DNA of 23,678 bases, taken from contig DASSBJ010000104.1 in the NCBI GenBank assembly GCA_035698885.1, forward strand, positions 1 through 23,678. The letters are read 5' to 3'. This stretch comes from VRUE01 sp035698885. Lineage in GTDB: Bacteria; Actinomycetota; Thermoleophilia; Solirubrobacterales; 70-9. The notes under the pieces were generated by a model. The model was not told where the DNA came from, ran no database searches, and worked only from the letters and a program-made list of their open reading frames with translations. How positions within the stretch are numbered: the first letter of the stretch is position 1; the number at the start of each line of letters is the position of its first letter. Below, one piece after another: positions 13,719 to 21,307 of this stretch. A program made the position numbers and the translations under genes.

Positions 13719-15395
13719 CTAGACGAGCGCCCCGGCGGGGTCGCCGCCGGCCTCGCCGAGCGCCGCCGGCCAGGCCTCGGCCTCGCGCCTGACCCGGCGG
13801 CGCGACCAGCCCAGCTCGTCGCCGAGCACGGCGGCGACGGCGCGCGCCGCATCGGCGTCGCGCAGCTGCGGCGCCGCGAGCAGGCCGAGCCGGGTGCGGC
13901 GCAGCAGCACGTCGGCCACGCAGCGGGCCTGCTCGAGGCGCGCCGCGATCGCCGCCTCGGCGAGCAGGTCGGGTCGGCCGGGGACGATCGGCGCGGCCAG
14001 CTTCGGATCCTCGGCGGCGAGACGGAGGACGTTGCGGGCCGCGTGGCCGTAGCGGAAGGCCAGCTGCGCGAGCGCCTCCTCCCCCACGCCGTCGGGCGCT
14101 TCGAGGTCCTCGGGGCGCGCCTCCATCCCGAGCGGTATCTCGGCCGTATGGCAGGGCGCCTCGCGGCCCTCGCGCTCGACCAGCCGGTCGACCGTCTGCT
14201 TGGCCATCCGCCGCCAGGTCGTCAGCTTGCCGCCGGTGATCGTCAGCATCCCCGAGGAGGTCTCGTACAGCTCGGCTTTGCGCGAGATGTCGACCGACTT
14301 CCTCGGGTCGCCGGTCGAGATCAGCGGCCGCACCCCCGCGTAAGCGCCGACCAGGTCGGCCTCGCCCAGGTCGCTGCCGAAGAACCGGTTGACCGCGTCG
14401 AGCAGGTACTCGACGTCCGCGGCGCCCGGCCGCGGATGGTCGATGTCGCCATCGAAGTCGCTGTCGGTGGTGCCGACGAGGGTCCGCCCGTACCAGGGCA
14501 GGGCGAAGATATGGCGGTCCTCGCCGGCGGGAACGATGCAGGCGCCGGAGCCGGTCGAGATATCGGCCCGGTCGAGCAGCACATGGGTGCCGCGGCTGGG
14601 CGCGATCCGCGGCACGTCCTCCTGCTCGATCAGCTCAGAGCCCACGCGGTCGGCCCAGACGCCGGTCGCGTTGACCACGTTCTCGGCCTCGACCTCGAAG
14701 CGCGCGCCCGACTCGGCCTCGACCGCGGCGACGCCGACGGCGCGGCCATCGCGCGTCAGCACGTCGGTCACCGCGGCCCCGTTCAGGGTCACCGCGCCGA
14801 AGCGCCCCGCCTCGCCGAGGATCGTCAGCACGAGACGCACGTCATCGGTCTGGCAGTCATAGAAGAGGTAGGCGCCGCCGGGGTCGCGCGCCTCCAGCGA
14901 GGGAACGAGCTCGAGCAGCTCCTCGCGGCCGATCGTGCGATGGCGGTCCGGCGACCAGTAGAAGTCCTCGTCCTGCTGCTTGGCCGAGCGCATCTCGCGG
15001 CGGCTGCGGCCGACCCGCGTCGTCGCCATCACGTCGTACATGTTCAGGCCCAAGCCGAGTTTGCGGTCGCGGCGTTCCTCCGGGAAGGAGGGGACGACGA
15101 ACGGCGTCGGGTAGACGAGGTGCGGCGCCAGCTGCACCATCAGCTGCCGCTCGAGCAGCGCCTCGCGGACCAGGCCGAGGTCGAAGTTCTGCAGGTAGCG
15201 GAGCCCGCCGTGGACCATCTTCGAGGAGCGGCTGGAGGTGCCGACGGCGTAGTCGCCGCGCTCCAGCAGCGCCACCGAGTAGCCGCGCGACGCGGCGTCG
15301 AGAGCGACGCCGGCGCCGGTCACCCCGCCGCCGATCACCAGCACCTCGAAGCGCCGGCCGGCGATCTCCTCGAGGGCCGTGGCGCGCGCCAGCAT
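13719..15395 (-). CDS. glpD: Glycerol-3-phosphate dehydrogenase, FAD-dependent
   Basis: GlpD oxidises sn-glycerol-3-phosphate to dihydroxyacetone phosphate at the membrane, passing electrons to quinone. The 558-residue product opens with a Rossmann FAD motif (VLVIGGGVTGAGVALDAA, 18-35), followed by the family block GTSSRSSKMVHGGLRYL (52-68), NVVNATGVWAD, and the late GVRPLI and TGGKLTTWRRMA. The C-terminal part (about 420-558) matches the DAO C-terminal helical domain. The length is normal. The ATG at 15395 overlaps the nitroreductase stop as TGATG, so the two are likely co-translated. No glycerol kinase or facilitator lies nearby. The frame upstream of 15395 is only the shadow of the next gene. 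Confidence 0.95.
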   Translation of the reverse strand: MLARATALEEIAGRRFEVLVIGGGVTGAGVALDAASRGYSVALLERGDYAVGTSSRSSKMVHGGLRYLQNFDLGLVREALLERQLMVQLAPHLVYPTPFVVPSFPEERRDRKLGLGLNMYDVMATTRVGRSRREMRSAKQQDEDFYWSPDRHRTIGREELLELVPSLEARDPGGAYLFYDCQTDDVRLVLTILGEAGRFGAVTLNGAAVTDVLTRDGRAVGVAAVEAESGARFEVEAENVVNATGVWADRVGSELIEQEDVPRIAPSRGTHVLLDRADISTGSGACIVPAGEDRHIFALPWYGRTLVGTTDSDFDGDIDHPRPGAADVEYLLDAVNRFFGSDLGEADLVGAYAGVRPLISTGDPRKSVDISRKAELYETSSGMLTITGGKLTTWRRMAKQTVDRLVEREGREAPCHTAEIPLGMEARPEDLEAPDGVGEEALAQLAFRYGHAARNVLRLAAEDPKLAAPIVPGRPDLLAEAAIAARLEQARCVADVLLRRTRLGLLAAPQLRDADAARAVAAVLGDELGWSRRRVRREAEAWPAALGEAGGDPAGALV

Positions 15396-15904
15396 CAGTC
15401 GAGATAGGTGGTGGTCCGGTCGACCGGCGGGCGCTCGGGCGGCTCCTTCTCCTGCCGCGGCGGGCCCAGGTGCAGCAGCCCGACGAAGCGCTCGCAATCG
15501 GGCAGGCCGACGGCGGCGCGGCCCGCGGCCGAGCGCAGCAGGCCGGGCGTGCGCCAGTAGCCGGCGAGGCCGCGCCCGTGCGCGGCGAGCAACACGATGT
15601 AGGAGGCGACGGCGGTTGCGTGCAGGTCCTCCTCGTTGCGCACCGGGTCGGCGCCGAGCGCGCATGAGACGACGATCAGGGTCGGCGCACGGTCGAGCTT
15701 GGCGGCGCCCTCGGGCCCGGCGGACGCCTTCAGCCGCTGCAGCGTCCGCGGACCGACGACGCGAAAGCGCCAGGGCGCGGTCAGGTGATGGTTCGGCGCC
15801 CAGCGCGCCAGCTCGAGCAGCCCGTCGACCTGCTCCCGCGACAGCGGCTCGGGCCCGAAGGCCTTGTGCGTGCGCCGCGTGCGAATCGCCGTCTCGACGT
15901 CCAT
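15395..15904 (-). CDS. Nitroreductase family protein (YdjA/RutE-like)
   Basis: The 169-residue product is an FMN-dependent nitroreductase-fold oxidoreductase. The N-terminal FMN-binding arginines lie in AIRTRRTHKAFGPEPL (6-21). The phrase ARWAPNHHLTAPWRFRVVGP (33-52) is typical of the YdjA-like group. A central helix (ATAVASYIVLLAAHGRGLAGYW) and the loop GLLHLGPP near the end complete the fold. The natural substrate is unknown. It sits 23 bp downstream of the riboswitch-controlled ECF operon, but the features of BluB, the nitroreductase relative that makes the lower ligand of B12, are not seen. The ATG at 15904 has a candidate -10 6 nt upstream. Confidence 0.9.
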   Translation of the reverse strand: MDVETAIRTRRTHKAFGPEPLSREQVDGLLELARWAPNHHLTAPWRFRVVGPRTLQRLKASAGPEGAAKLDRAPTLIVVSCALGADPVRNEEDLHATAVASYIVLLAAHGRGLAGYWRTPGLLRSAAGRAAVGLPDCERFVGLLHLGPPRQEKEPPERPPVDRTTTYLD

Positions 15905-15916
15905 CTTCCGAGCGTA
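15905..15916 (-). promoter_or_regulatory. Candidate leaderless promoter for nitroreductase-glpD
   Basis: TACGCT (15916-15911, minus strand) is followed by 6 nt and the ATG at 15904. Any purine run abuts the ATG too closely to serve as a Shine-Dalgarno. This suggests the nitroreductase-glpD pair can be transcribed separately from the riboswitch operon, although read-through across the 23-bp gap is possible. Confidence 0.4.
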
Positions 15917-15927
15917 TAGGCCGGTCG

Positions 15928-17829
15928 CTACCAGGCGAAGCGGCGACCGAGGAAGAGGACGCTGCCGAGGGCGAGGGCGCTGGCGCCGAGGCCGACGCCG
16001 ATCGGAACCCACGGGCTGGGGCCCGGGTTGTCGCCGGCTTCGAAGGGCGGCGCGGCGGGTTTGCTCGCGGTCGGCCCCGCTTCGGCTTCCGTCTGCGGGC
16101 TGCCCGGCGGCCGGCTGGGGATCGCGCCGAGGCCCGGCGGCACGGGGGGCGGCTTGACCGTGGACCCGCCGCCGCTCGCCGGCGGGACGCCGCCTGAGCC
16201 GCCGCCGAAGGATTCGAGCGCTTCCTGCGCCGTTCCGCTCGCCGCCGGCGGGATCGACGGCGGCGTCGGCAGCGAGCCGTTTTCGGGCGCCGTGGCGGGC
16301 GGCGGCGCGGTCGGCGGCGCCTGGCGCGTCACCGGCTTCACCGGGAAGGCCTGGCCGGCGGTCGCCGCGAGCGCCTGGGCGGTGACGAAGGTCGGCGTCT
16401 GGTCGCTCGAAGCCGAATAGCGGTAGTGGCCGTCGTCCGCCTGCCGGGCGGCGAGGTACTCGAGCGCGCTCTTGTTGCCGTCCTTTGCCGCGCCGGGGTC
16501 GGCGCCGATGGCGAGCAGCCCCTGCACGGCCCAGGCGGTCGACTGGGTGTTGACCGCGCCGGCGCCGCCGAGGGCGAAGCCGCCGCTGGGGCGCTGGTGC
16601 TTGCGCAGGTAGGAGAGCCCGCGCTGGGCCGCCTCGGTGTCGGGCATCGCCTCCAGCGCCGCCGCCGTGCTGTCGGCGCTGCTCGGCGAGCCGGGCGTGT
16701 CGCCCCAGCCGCCGTCGTTGCCCTGCGCCTTGGCGAGCCAGGAGATCGTCTCGTTCAGGCCCCCGTCGGCGCCGGCGCTGCGCAGCGCGAGGATCGCGAA
16801 GGCCGTGCTCGTCGGCCAGCCTTCGTAGGAGCCGTTGCGGCGCCGTCGCTTGAGCAGCGCCTCGACCAGGTTGCGGCCGCCGAAGGAGCGCGGGTCGACC
16901 TTCGCCCCCTGCAGGGCGAGGATCGTGCGGGCCAGCGCGCCCGGGCTCTTCAGCTCGCTGACGTGGCTGCGCAGGTAGCCGACCGGCCCGTGCCCGCCGC
17001 GGCTGACGTCGAGCGGGCTGCGGCCGGCGGACTCGAGCCCCAGCATCGCCCAGGCGGTCGTTTCGAGCGAGGAGCCCTCGCCCGGCGAGGCGCCCCAGCC
17101 GCCATCGGAGTTCTGCTGCCCGGCGAGCCAGGTCGCCGCCCGGGTGGCGCCGGCGCCGGAGGCCGCGGCGCGGGCCGGCAGGACGCCGGCCAGGGCGAGC
17201 GCGAGGAGCAGCACCGCGGCGACGGCCGGCGCGCGCCACTCGAAGCGCTCGCGGAAGCGGGCCAGCATGCGCACCATCGCCGGCCCGGCGACCAGCGCGA
17301 AGCCGGCGTTGCCGATCGCGTGGGCGGCGTCGAACGGGACGGCGCGCGACTCCAGCGCGAGGAAGCGCTGCAGCGAGAGGTCCCCTCCGTAGGTCGCCAT
17401 CAGAGAGAAGTTCAGCAGAGCGCCGTAAGCGACGCCGGCCAGAGCGCAGACCGCGGCCAGGGTGAAACGATTCGCCCGCGGCCGGACGAGCGCCAGGCCG
17501 GCGCCGAGCAGGCCGCAGATCCCCCACCCCGCCATCTGCCACGGCGTCCACGGTCCCTGGCCGAGCCAGAAGTTGGAGACGAGGCCGGCGAGGGCGCCGA
17601 CCGCGAAGCCGGGCGCCGGGCCGAGCGCGAAGCCAGCGAAGATCACGATGTCGGTGGTGGCGACGACGTTGGGCAGCGCCGCGAAGGCGACGCGGCCGGC
17701 GACCGCCAGCGCGGCCAGCGCCGCGACCAGGGCGACGACCTGCGAGCTCGGCCGCGAGCGCTCGTACCAGGCGAAGCCGCCGATCAGCACGGCGCCGAGG
17801 ATCAGGAAGCTGGCGAGCTGCCAGCTCAC
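15928..17829 (-). CDS. ECF S-component-like membrane domain fused to a transcobalamin-type alpha/alpha barrel
   Basis: This 633-residue protein has four parts. Residues 1-195 are a polytopic membrane domain resembling ECF transporter S components (ATTDIVIFAGFALGP, GPWTPWQMAGWGICGLLGAG). A further span at about 201-219 leads outside. Residues about 226-495 are prenyltransferase/squalene-cyclase-like alpha/alpha barrel repeats, with glycine-aromatic turns at QNSDGGWG (239-246), QGNDGGWG (369-376), QRPSGGF (412-418) and QADDGHY (463-469). A Pro/Gly/Ser-rich stalk (500-605) and a C-terminal anchor (about 607-627) follow. No DxDD cyclase motif is present, so catalysis is unlikely. The same fold forms the cobalamin-binding alpha domain of intrinsic factor and transcobalamin. 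GTG at 17829 overlaps the ecfA stop. I infer the substrate-specific subunit of a B12 importer with a tethered capture domain. Confidence 0.82.
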   Translation of the reverse strand: MSWQLASFLILGAVLIGGFAWYERSRPSSQVVALVAALAALAVAGRVAFAALPNVVATTDIVIFAGFALGPAPGFAVGALAGLVSNFWLGQGPWTPWQMAGWGICGLLGAGLALVRPRANRFTLAAVCALAGVAYGALLNFSLMATYGGDLSLQRFLALESRAVPFDAAHAIGNAGFALVAGPAMVRMLARFRERFEWRAPAVAAVLLLALALAGVLPARAAASGAGATRAATWLAGQQNSDGGWGASPGEGSSLETTAWAMLGLESAGRSPLDVSRGGHGPVGYLRSHVSELKSPGALARTILALQGAKVDPRSFGGRNLVEALLKRRRRNGSYEGWPTSTAFAILALRSAGADGGLNETISWLAKAQGNDGGWGDTPGSPSSADSTAAALEAMPDTEAAQRGLSYLRKHQRPSGGFALGGAGAVNTQSTAWAVQGLLAIGADPGAAKDGNKSALEYLAARQADDGHYRYSASSDQTPTFVTAQALAATAGQAFPVKPVTRQAPPTAPPPATAPENGSLPTPPSIPPAASGTAQEALESFGGGSGGVPPASGGGSTVKPPPVPPGLGAIPSRPPGSPQTEAEAGPTASKPAAPPFEAGDNPGPSPWVPIGVGLGASALALGSVLFLGRRFAW

Positions 17830-18554
17830 CTGCCCGCCTCCGCGTCGAGCACGGCGAGGCCCTGCTCGGGCGTGACCACGCCCGGGACGTCGAGGATCCG
17901 GGCGACCTCGGTGGCGAAGTACCAGCCGCCCGAGAGCACCTCGGCCGCGGCGCCGTCGGCGATCGTCACGCCGTCGCCGAGCAGCACGACGCGCGTGGCG
18001 AAGGCGGCGGCGAACTCGACGTCGTGAGTGGCGACGACGACGCCCGCGCCGCCGCCCGCCAGGCCCTCGATCAGCTCCTCGAGCTCGCGCCGGCGGGCGC
18101 GGTCCATGCCGCGGGTCGGCTCGTCGAGGGCGACCAGGCCCGGCAGCCGCTCGCCTTCCGTGCGGCCGGCGAGGGCGATCGCCAGGGCGAGGCGCTGACG
18201 CTCGCCGCCGGAGAGGTCGCGGGGATCGGCGTCGAGGGCGTGCTCGAGCCCGACGGCGTGCAGCGCGGCGCGGCCGGCGGCGCCGGGAAGCTCGTCGCCG
18301 ACGCGCTCGCGGACCAGGTAGTCGCCGGGGCTCTGGGTCAGCAGGGCGATCCCGGCCGCGGCCTCCGCCCTGCCGCGGACCGGGTCGAGGAGGCCGGCGA
18401 GGGTGCGCAGGAGGGTGCTCTTGCCGGCGCCGTTGCGACCCATCAGGGCGACGCGTTCGCCGCGACGGATCGTCAGGTCGATGCCGCGCAGGACGTCGCG
18501 GCGGGATTCCCCTTCGCCGAGCTCGACCCAAAGGTTGCGGACCTCAGCGACCAT
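17826..18554 (-). CDS. ecfA2: ECF transporter ATPase (second EcfA)
   Basis: The 242-residue product is an ABC ATPase of the energy-coupling factor module. It has Walker A GRNGAGKST (39-47), Q-loop Gln74, signature LSGGE (114-118), Walker B LVALDEPT (140-147) and switch His177 (VVATHD). It would pair with the neighbouring EcfA as a heterodimer powering import through EcfT. It is shorter than many EcfA proteins because the region between the Q-loop and the signature is compact. The ATG at 18554 lies inside the end of the preceding ATPase gene (11-nt overlap), and its stop overlaps the S-component fusion start. Numbering of the two EcfA genes is arbitrary. Confidence 0.92.
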   Translation of the reverse strand: MVAEVRNLWVELGEGESRRDVLRGIDLTIRRGERVALMGRNGAGKSTLLRTLAGLLDPVRGRAEAAAGIALLTQSPGDYLVRERVGDELPGAAGRAALHAVGLEHALDADPRDLSGGERQRLALAIALAGRTEGERLPGLVALDEPTRGMDRARRRELEELIEGLAGGGAGVVVATHDVEFAAAFATRVVLLGDGVTIADGAAAEVLSGGWYFATEVARILDVPGVVTPEQGLAVLDAEAGR

Positions 18555-19395
18555 GGCGACGGAGGATCGCCCGCGCGTCTCGGACGCCCACGGGTAGGGG
18601 TTCGATGCCGGCGAGGGAGAACAGACGGGCGGCGGGGGTCTCCAGGGCCGTGTCGGCTCGCTCGGCCCAGGCCAGGAAGTCGGACGGGGCGCCGTCGAAG
18701 CCGATCGCGCCTGAGCTCATCGCGATCACCCGGTCGGCGGCGGCGAGGCAGCGCTCGAGGCGGTGTTCGGCGAGCAGGATCGAGACGCCCCACTCCTCGT
18801 TCAGACGCCGCAGCAGCCAGATCAGCTCGTCGCCGGCAACCGGGTCGAGCTGGGAGGTGGGCTCGTCGAGCAGGACGAGCCTGGGGCGGGTCACGAGGGC
18901 CGCGGCGAGCGCCACGCGCTGCAGCTCGCCGCCGGAGAGGGTGTCGACGGTGCGCTCGAGCAGCTGCGGGATCGCGAGCGCCAGCGCCACCTCCTCGACC
19001 GCGCGGGCGCGGGCGGATGGAGCGTCGCCGCGCATCTCCAGCGGCAGCGCGACCTCGGCGGCGACGGTGGTCGAGACGATCTGCGTCTCCGGGTCCTGGG
19101 CGACGTAGCCGGCGACCGAGGCGAGCTCTCCGGGGCCGGCGGCGATCGCGTCGATGCCGGCGACCTCGACGCTGCCCTCGATCTCGCCGCCGTGGAAATG
19201 CGGCACGAGCCCGCAGGCGGCGCGCAGCATGGTCGTCTTGCCCGACGCCGAGCGTCCCGCCAGCACGGCGAACTCGCCGGGCGCGAGCGTCAGCGAGACG
19301 TCGCGCAGGATCGGCGGCGCGCCGGGATAGGCGTAGGTGAGACGCTCGATCGCGAGCGCCGGGACGGCCCGGGTCGGGGTCGCAAGTTCAGGCAT
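18544..19395 (-). CDS. ecfA1: ECF transporter ATPase (first EcfA)
   Basis: The 283-residue product is an ABC ATPase with EcfA character: Y-loop TYAYPGAPP (20-28), Walker A GRSASGKT (47-54), Q-loop VAQDPETQIVSTTV (98-111; QDPE-Q is typical of ECF ATPases), signature LSGGE (153-157), Walker B LVLLDEPT (173-180) and switch histidine in LLAEHRLER (about 207-215). The D-loop reads SQLDP. It forms the ATP-binding heterodimer with the second EcfA. The start at 19395 overlaps the end of ecfT by 8 nt, part of a chain of overlaps through the operon. Within ABC ATPases the Q-loop and adjacent ecfT make the ECF assignment firm. Confidence 0.94.
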   Translation of the reverse strand: MPELATPTRAVPALAIERLTYAYPGAPPILRDVSLTLAPGEFAVLAGRSASGKTTMLRAACGLVPHFHGGEIEGSVEVAGIDAIAAGPGELASVAGYVAQDPETQIVSTTVAAEVALPLEMRGDAPSARARAVEEVALALAIPQLLERTVDTLSGGELQRVALAAALVTRPRLVLLDEPTSQLDPVAGDELIWLLRRLNEEWGVSILLAEHRLERCLAAADRVIAMSSGAIGFDGAPSDFLAWAERADTALETPAARLFSLAGIEPLPVGVRDARAILRRHGR

Positions 19396-20302
19396 CGCGC
19401 CTCCTCGGGGCGATGCCGGCCGCGGCCACGAGCGCCGCGACGGCGAGCGTCGCCGGCGTCAGCTCGAGCTCGACCGACGGGTAGGCGTGGAAGCCGTCGG
19501 CGCCCGCGAGCCTGCCGCCGATCGCGGCCGCCAGCACGAGAAGGCCCACGCCGAAGAACCGGCTGTCATAGCGGGATCCAAAGCGCCGCCTGACGCCTCT
19601 TCCCCACCCCGGTGTGGAAAGAGCGGCAATCGATCGAGTGGGGCGCGGGGATTCGAGCGAGTAACCCCGCAGCTCCAGCGTGGCGGCGACGTCGACCGCC
19701 CGGTCGAGCGAGCCGGTGAGCAGGCGACGGGCGAGGGCGGCGCGGCCCAGGGGCGCGGCGGCGGGGCCGCGCAGCCGGCTCGCTTCGCGCAGGCGGCTCG
19801 CGTCGGCGGCGGCGACCGGGACGAGGCGGGAGATCAGCGCCGCGGTGAGCGCCGAGCGGCGGGCGAAGGGGCGCAGCGCGCGCAGCACCCGGTCCGGGTC
19901 GACGCAGGCCGAGTAGACGGCGAAGGCGACCATCGCGACGGCTGCCCGCAGGCCGATCGTGGCGCCGGCCGCGAGCGCCTCGGCGGTCACGCTCGCCTGG
20001 CCGAGCAGCGGCAGCTCGCCGAGCCGCAGCAGCACCGTCTCGCCGCGGTCGACGACGAGCGCGTTGACGGCGACGATCAGCAGCGCCAGGGTGAGGCCCA
20101 TGCGCAGCGCCACGCGCACCGCGCCGCCGGCGCCGGCGAAGCGGCCGGCCAGCGCCGCGCCGAGGCCGGCGGCGGCGAGCACCAGCGGGCTCGAGTAGAG
20201 GAAGGCGACGGCGACGAAGGCGCCGAGGTAGGCGACGGAGGCCCCCGGCGAGGCCGTCTGCAGCGGACCCCGCCGCGGCGTGTAAGCGAACGGCGACCTC
20301 AT
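19388..20302 (-). CDS. ecfT: ECF transporter transmembrane protein EcfT
   Basis: EcfT is the scaffold that couples ATP hydrolysis by the EcfA pair to movement of the S component. The 304-residue product has hydrophobic spans near 24-52, 64-84, 104-130, 248-265 and 280-298. The two Arg-Gly coupling segments that contact the ATPases are visible as EASRLRG (173-179) and LELRGYS (209-215). Between the second coupling helix and the next span lies a basic linker (about 218-248; RGVRRRFGSRYDSRFFG) longer than I would expect. The ATG at 20302 overlaps the lipoprotein stop (ATGA). Its place in a riboswitch-led operon with dedicated ATPases suggests a single-substrate (group I) arrangement. Confidence 0.9.
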   Translation of the reverse strand: MRSPFAYTPRRGPLQTASPGASVAYLGAFVAVAFLYSSPLVLAAAGLGAALAGRFAGAGGAVRVALRMGLTLALLIVAVNALVVDRGETVLLRLGELPLLGQASVTAEALAAGATIGLRAAVAMVAFAVYSACVDPDRVLRALRPFARRSALTAALISRLVPVAAADASRLREASRLRGPAAAPLGRAALARRLLTGSLDRAVDVAATLELRGYSLESPRPTRSIAALSTPGWGRGVRRRFGSRYDSRFFGVGLLVLAAAIGGRLAGADGFHAYPSVELELTPATLAVAALVAAAGIAPRRRDA

Positions 20303-21303
20303 CCCGCCCCCGATCGGGTCGGTTCCGTCCTAGTCGCCTGCACGGGCAGCGGTATGTCCCGCCCACCTTCCGTCGCCACCGCGTAACGGTCCCGCAGGTG
20401 CGCCGCGTCGAGCAGGCCCGCGGCGGCGCGCACGCCGCGGGCCGTCGCGCCGGTGACGACCCAGACCGGCGGCGCGCCGTAGCGGCGGGTCGCGGCAACC
20501 AGCCCGGCGTCGGGCCCGAACCGCCGCTCCGGCGCGCCGCCCGCGTCGAGTCCCACCATTTCGGCGCTTCCGGTGCGAGTTTCGTACCCCGACGGTACGA
20601 AACTCGCACCGGAACGGCGGGCCGTGGCGAACTTGCCGTAGACGCCGCTCAGCTGGGGCCCGCGTTCGAGCTGCGCCGCGGCCGGGTCCGAGCGCAGGCG
20701 GGCCCAGGGGCCGACGAGGACGCGGATCGCTTCGTCCGGCGCGCCCGCGGCGACTTCGACGCCGGCAGCGGCGAGGCGGGCGCGCACTTCGCCGCAGGCG
20801 CGGCCCCCGCCGAGGCATTCGACCGCCACCGGATGGCGCCTGCCTTCGTAGCCGTCGAGCAACGGCTCGGGCCAGGAGCCGACCACGGCCGGCACGTACA
20901 GGGCGCTCGACCAGTCGCGGTAGTCCCACCAGATCGCCTCGCCGCCGCGCAGCGGGAAGTCGGCGGCGCCGACCGAGGCCTCGACGCCGTTTACGAAGAA
21001 GAACCAGTCGTAGCGACGGCCGCCGCGCGTCGCTTCCCCGAGGCCGCCGATCGCGCGCACGTAGCGCCCGCCGTAGCTCGTCTCGATTTCCGCGTTGCGG
21101 TCGAGCACCCGCATCACCGTGTCGGATTCGGATGCGTCGTCGCGCACCGGGGCGCTCACCGGCGCGGCGCCGAAGTCGCGGGTCACCCGCAGCGAGACCC
21201 GGCCGACGCCGGCCCCCGCGCCGAGGCCGCAGCCGGCGGCCGCGAGCGCCGCCGCGAGCAGCGGCAACGCGCTCGCGACCGCCGTGCCACGGCGTCGCAG
21301 CAC
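20299..21303 (-). CDS. DUF4430 (transcobalamin-like beta domain) lipoprotein
   Basis: The 334-residue product has a basic signal sequence ending in a lipobox-like AAGC with Cys25, so it is probably anchored outside the membrane. Residues about 36-128 match DUF4430, the fold of the C-terminal domain of transcobalamin and intrinsic factor: VSLRVTRDFG, YVRAIGGLGE, YDWFFFVNGVEASVGAADF, and GGEAIWWDYRDW. Residues 135-330 form a second domain I cannot name, with one Cys pair (163, 170). A 21-bp palindrome encodes residues 230-246. GTG start at 21303, 4 nt after the upstream stop. I infer that it holds B12 against the alpha/alpha barrel protein of the same operon. Confidence 0.83.
   Translation of the reverse strand: MLRRRGTAVASALPLLAAALAAAGCGLGAGAGVGRVSLRVTRDFGAAPVSAPVRDDASESDTVMRVLDRNAEIETSYGGRYVRAIGGLGEATRGGRRYDWFFFVNGVEASVGAADFPLRGGEAIWWDYRDWSSALYVPAVVGSWPEPLLDGYEGRRHPVAVECLGGGRACGEVRARLAAAGVEVAAGAPDEAIRVLVGPWARLRSDPAAAQLERGPQLSGVYGKFATARRSGASFVPSGYETRTGSAEMVGLDAGGAPERRFGPDAGLVAATRRYGAPPVWVVTGATARGVRAAAGLLDAAHLRDRYAVATEGGRDIPLPVQATRTEPTRSGAG
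20568..20614. repeat. Perfect 21-bp palindrome inside a coding region
   Basis: Arms at 20568-20588 and 20594-20614 are perfect reverse complements around the 5-nt loop CCGAC. They lie in frame within the DUF4430 lipoprotein gene and encode about 16 residues including GASFVPSGYETRTGS, without a frameshift. The arms are less GC-rich than the surroundings. This resembles an in-frame palindromic insertion, but could also be a transcript hairpin with regulatory effect. Confidence 0.9.
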
Positions 21304-21307
21304 CGGG

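Noticed and set aside
13719..15665. A 648-residue GlpD
   Set aside because: The first 90 codons shadow the nitroreductase; the ATG at 15395 begins just before the FAD motif and overlaps the upstream stop.
15395..15904. The nitroreductase as BluB (lower-ligand synthesis for B12)
   Set aside because: Tempting because of the adjacent B12 operon, but it matches the YdjA-like phrase (APNHHLTAPWRF), is short, and has its own candidate promoter.
15928..17829. The barrel as an active squalene or terpene cyclase
   Set aside because: It has the repeat turns but no DxDD catalytic motif, sits fused to a transporter domain, and lies under a B12 riboswitch.
15928..18531. An 867-codon fusion including the ecfA2 region
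   Set aside because: The upstream third is a shadow frame of ecfA2; the GTG at 17829 overlapping its stop is the better start.
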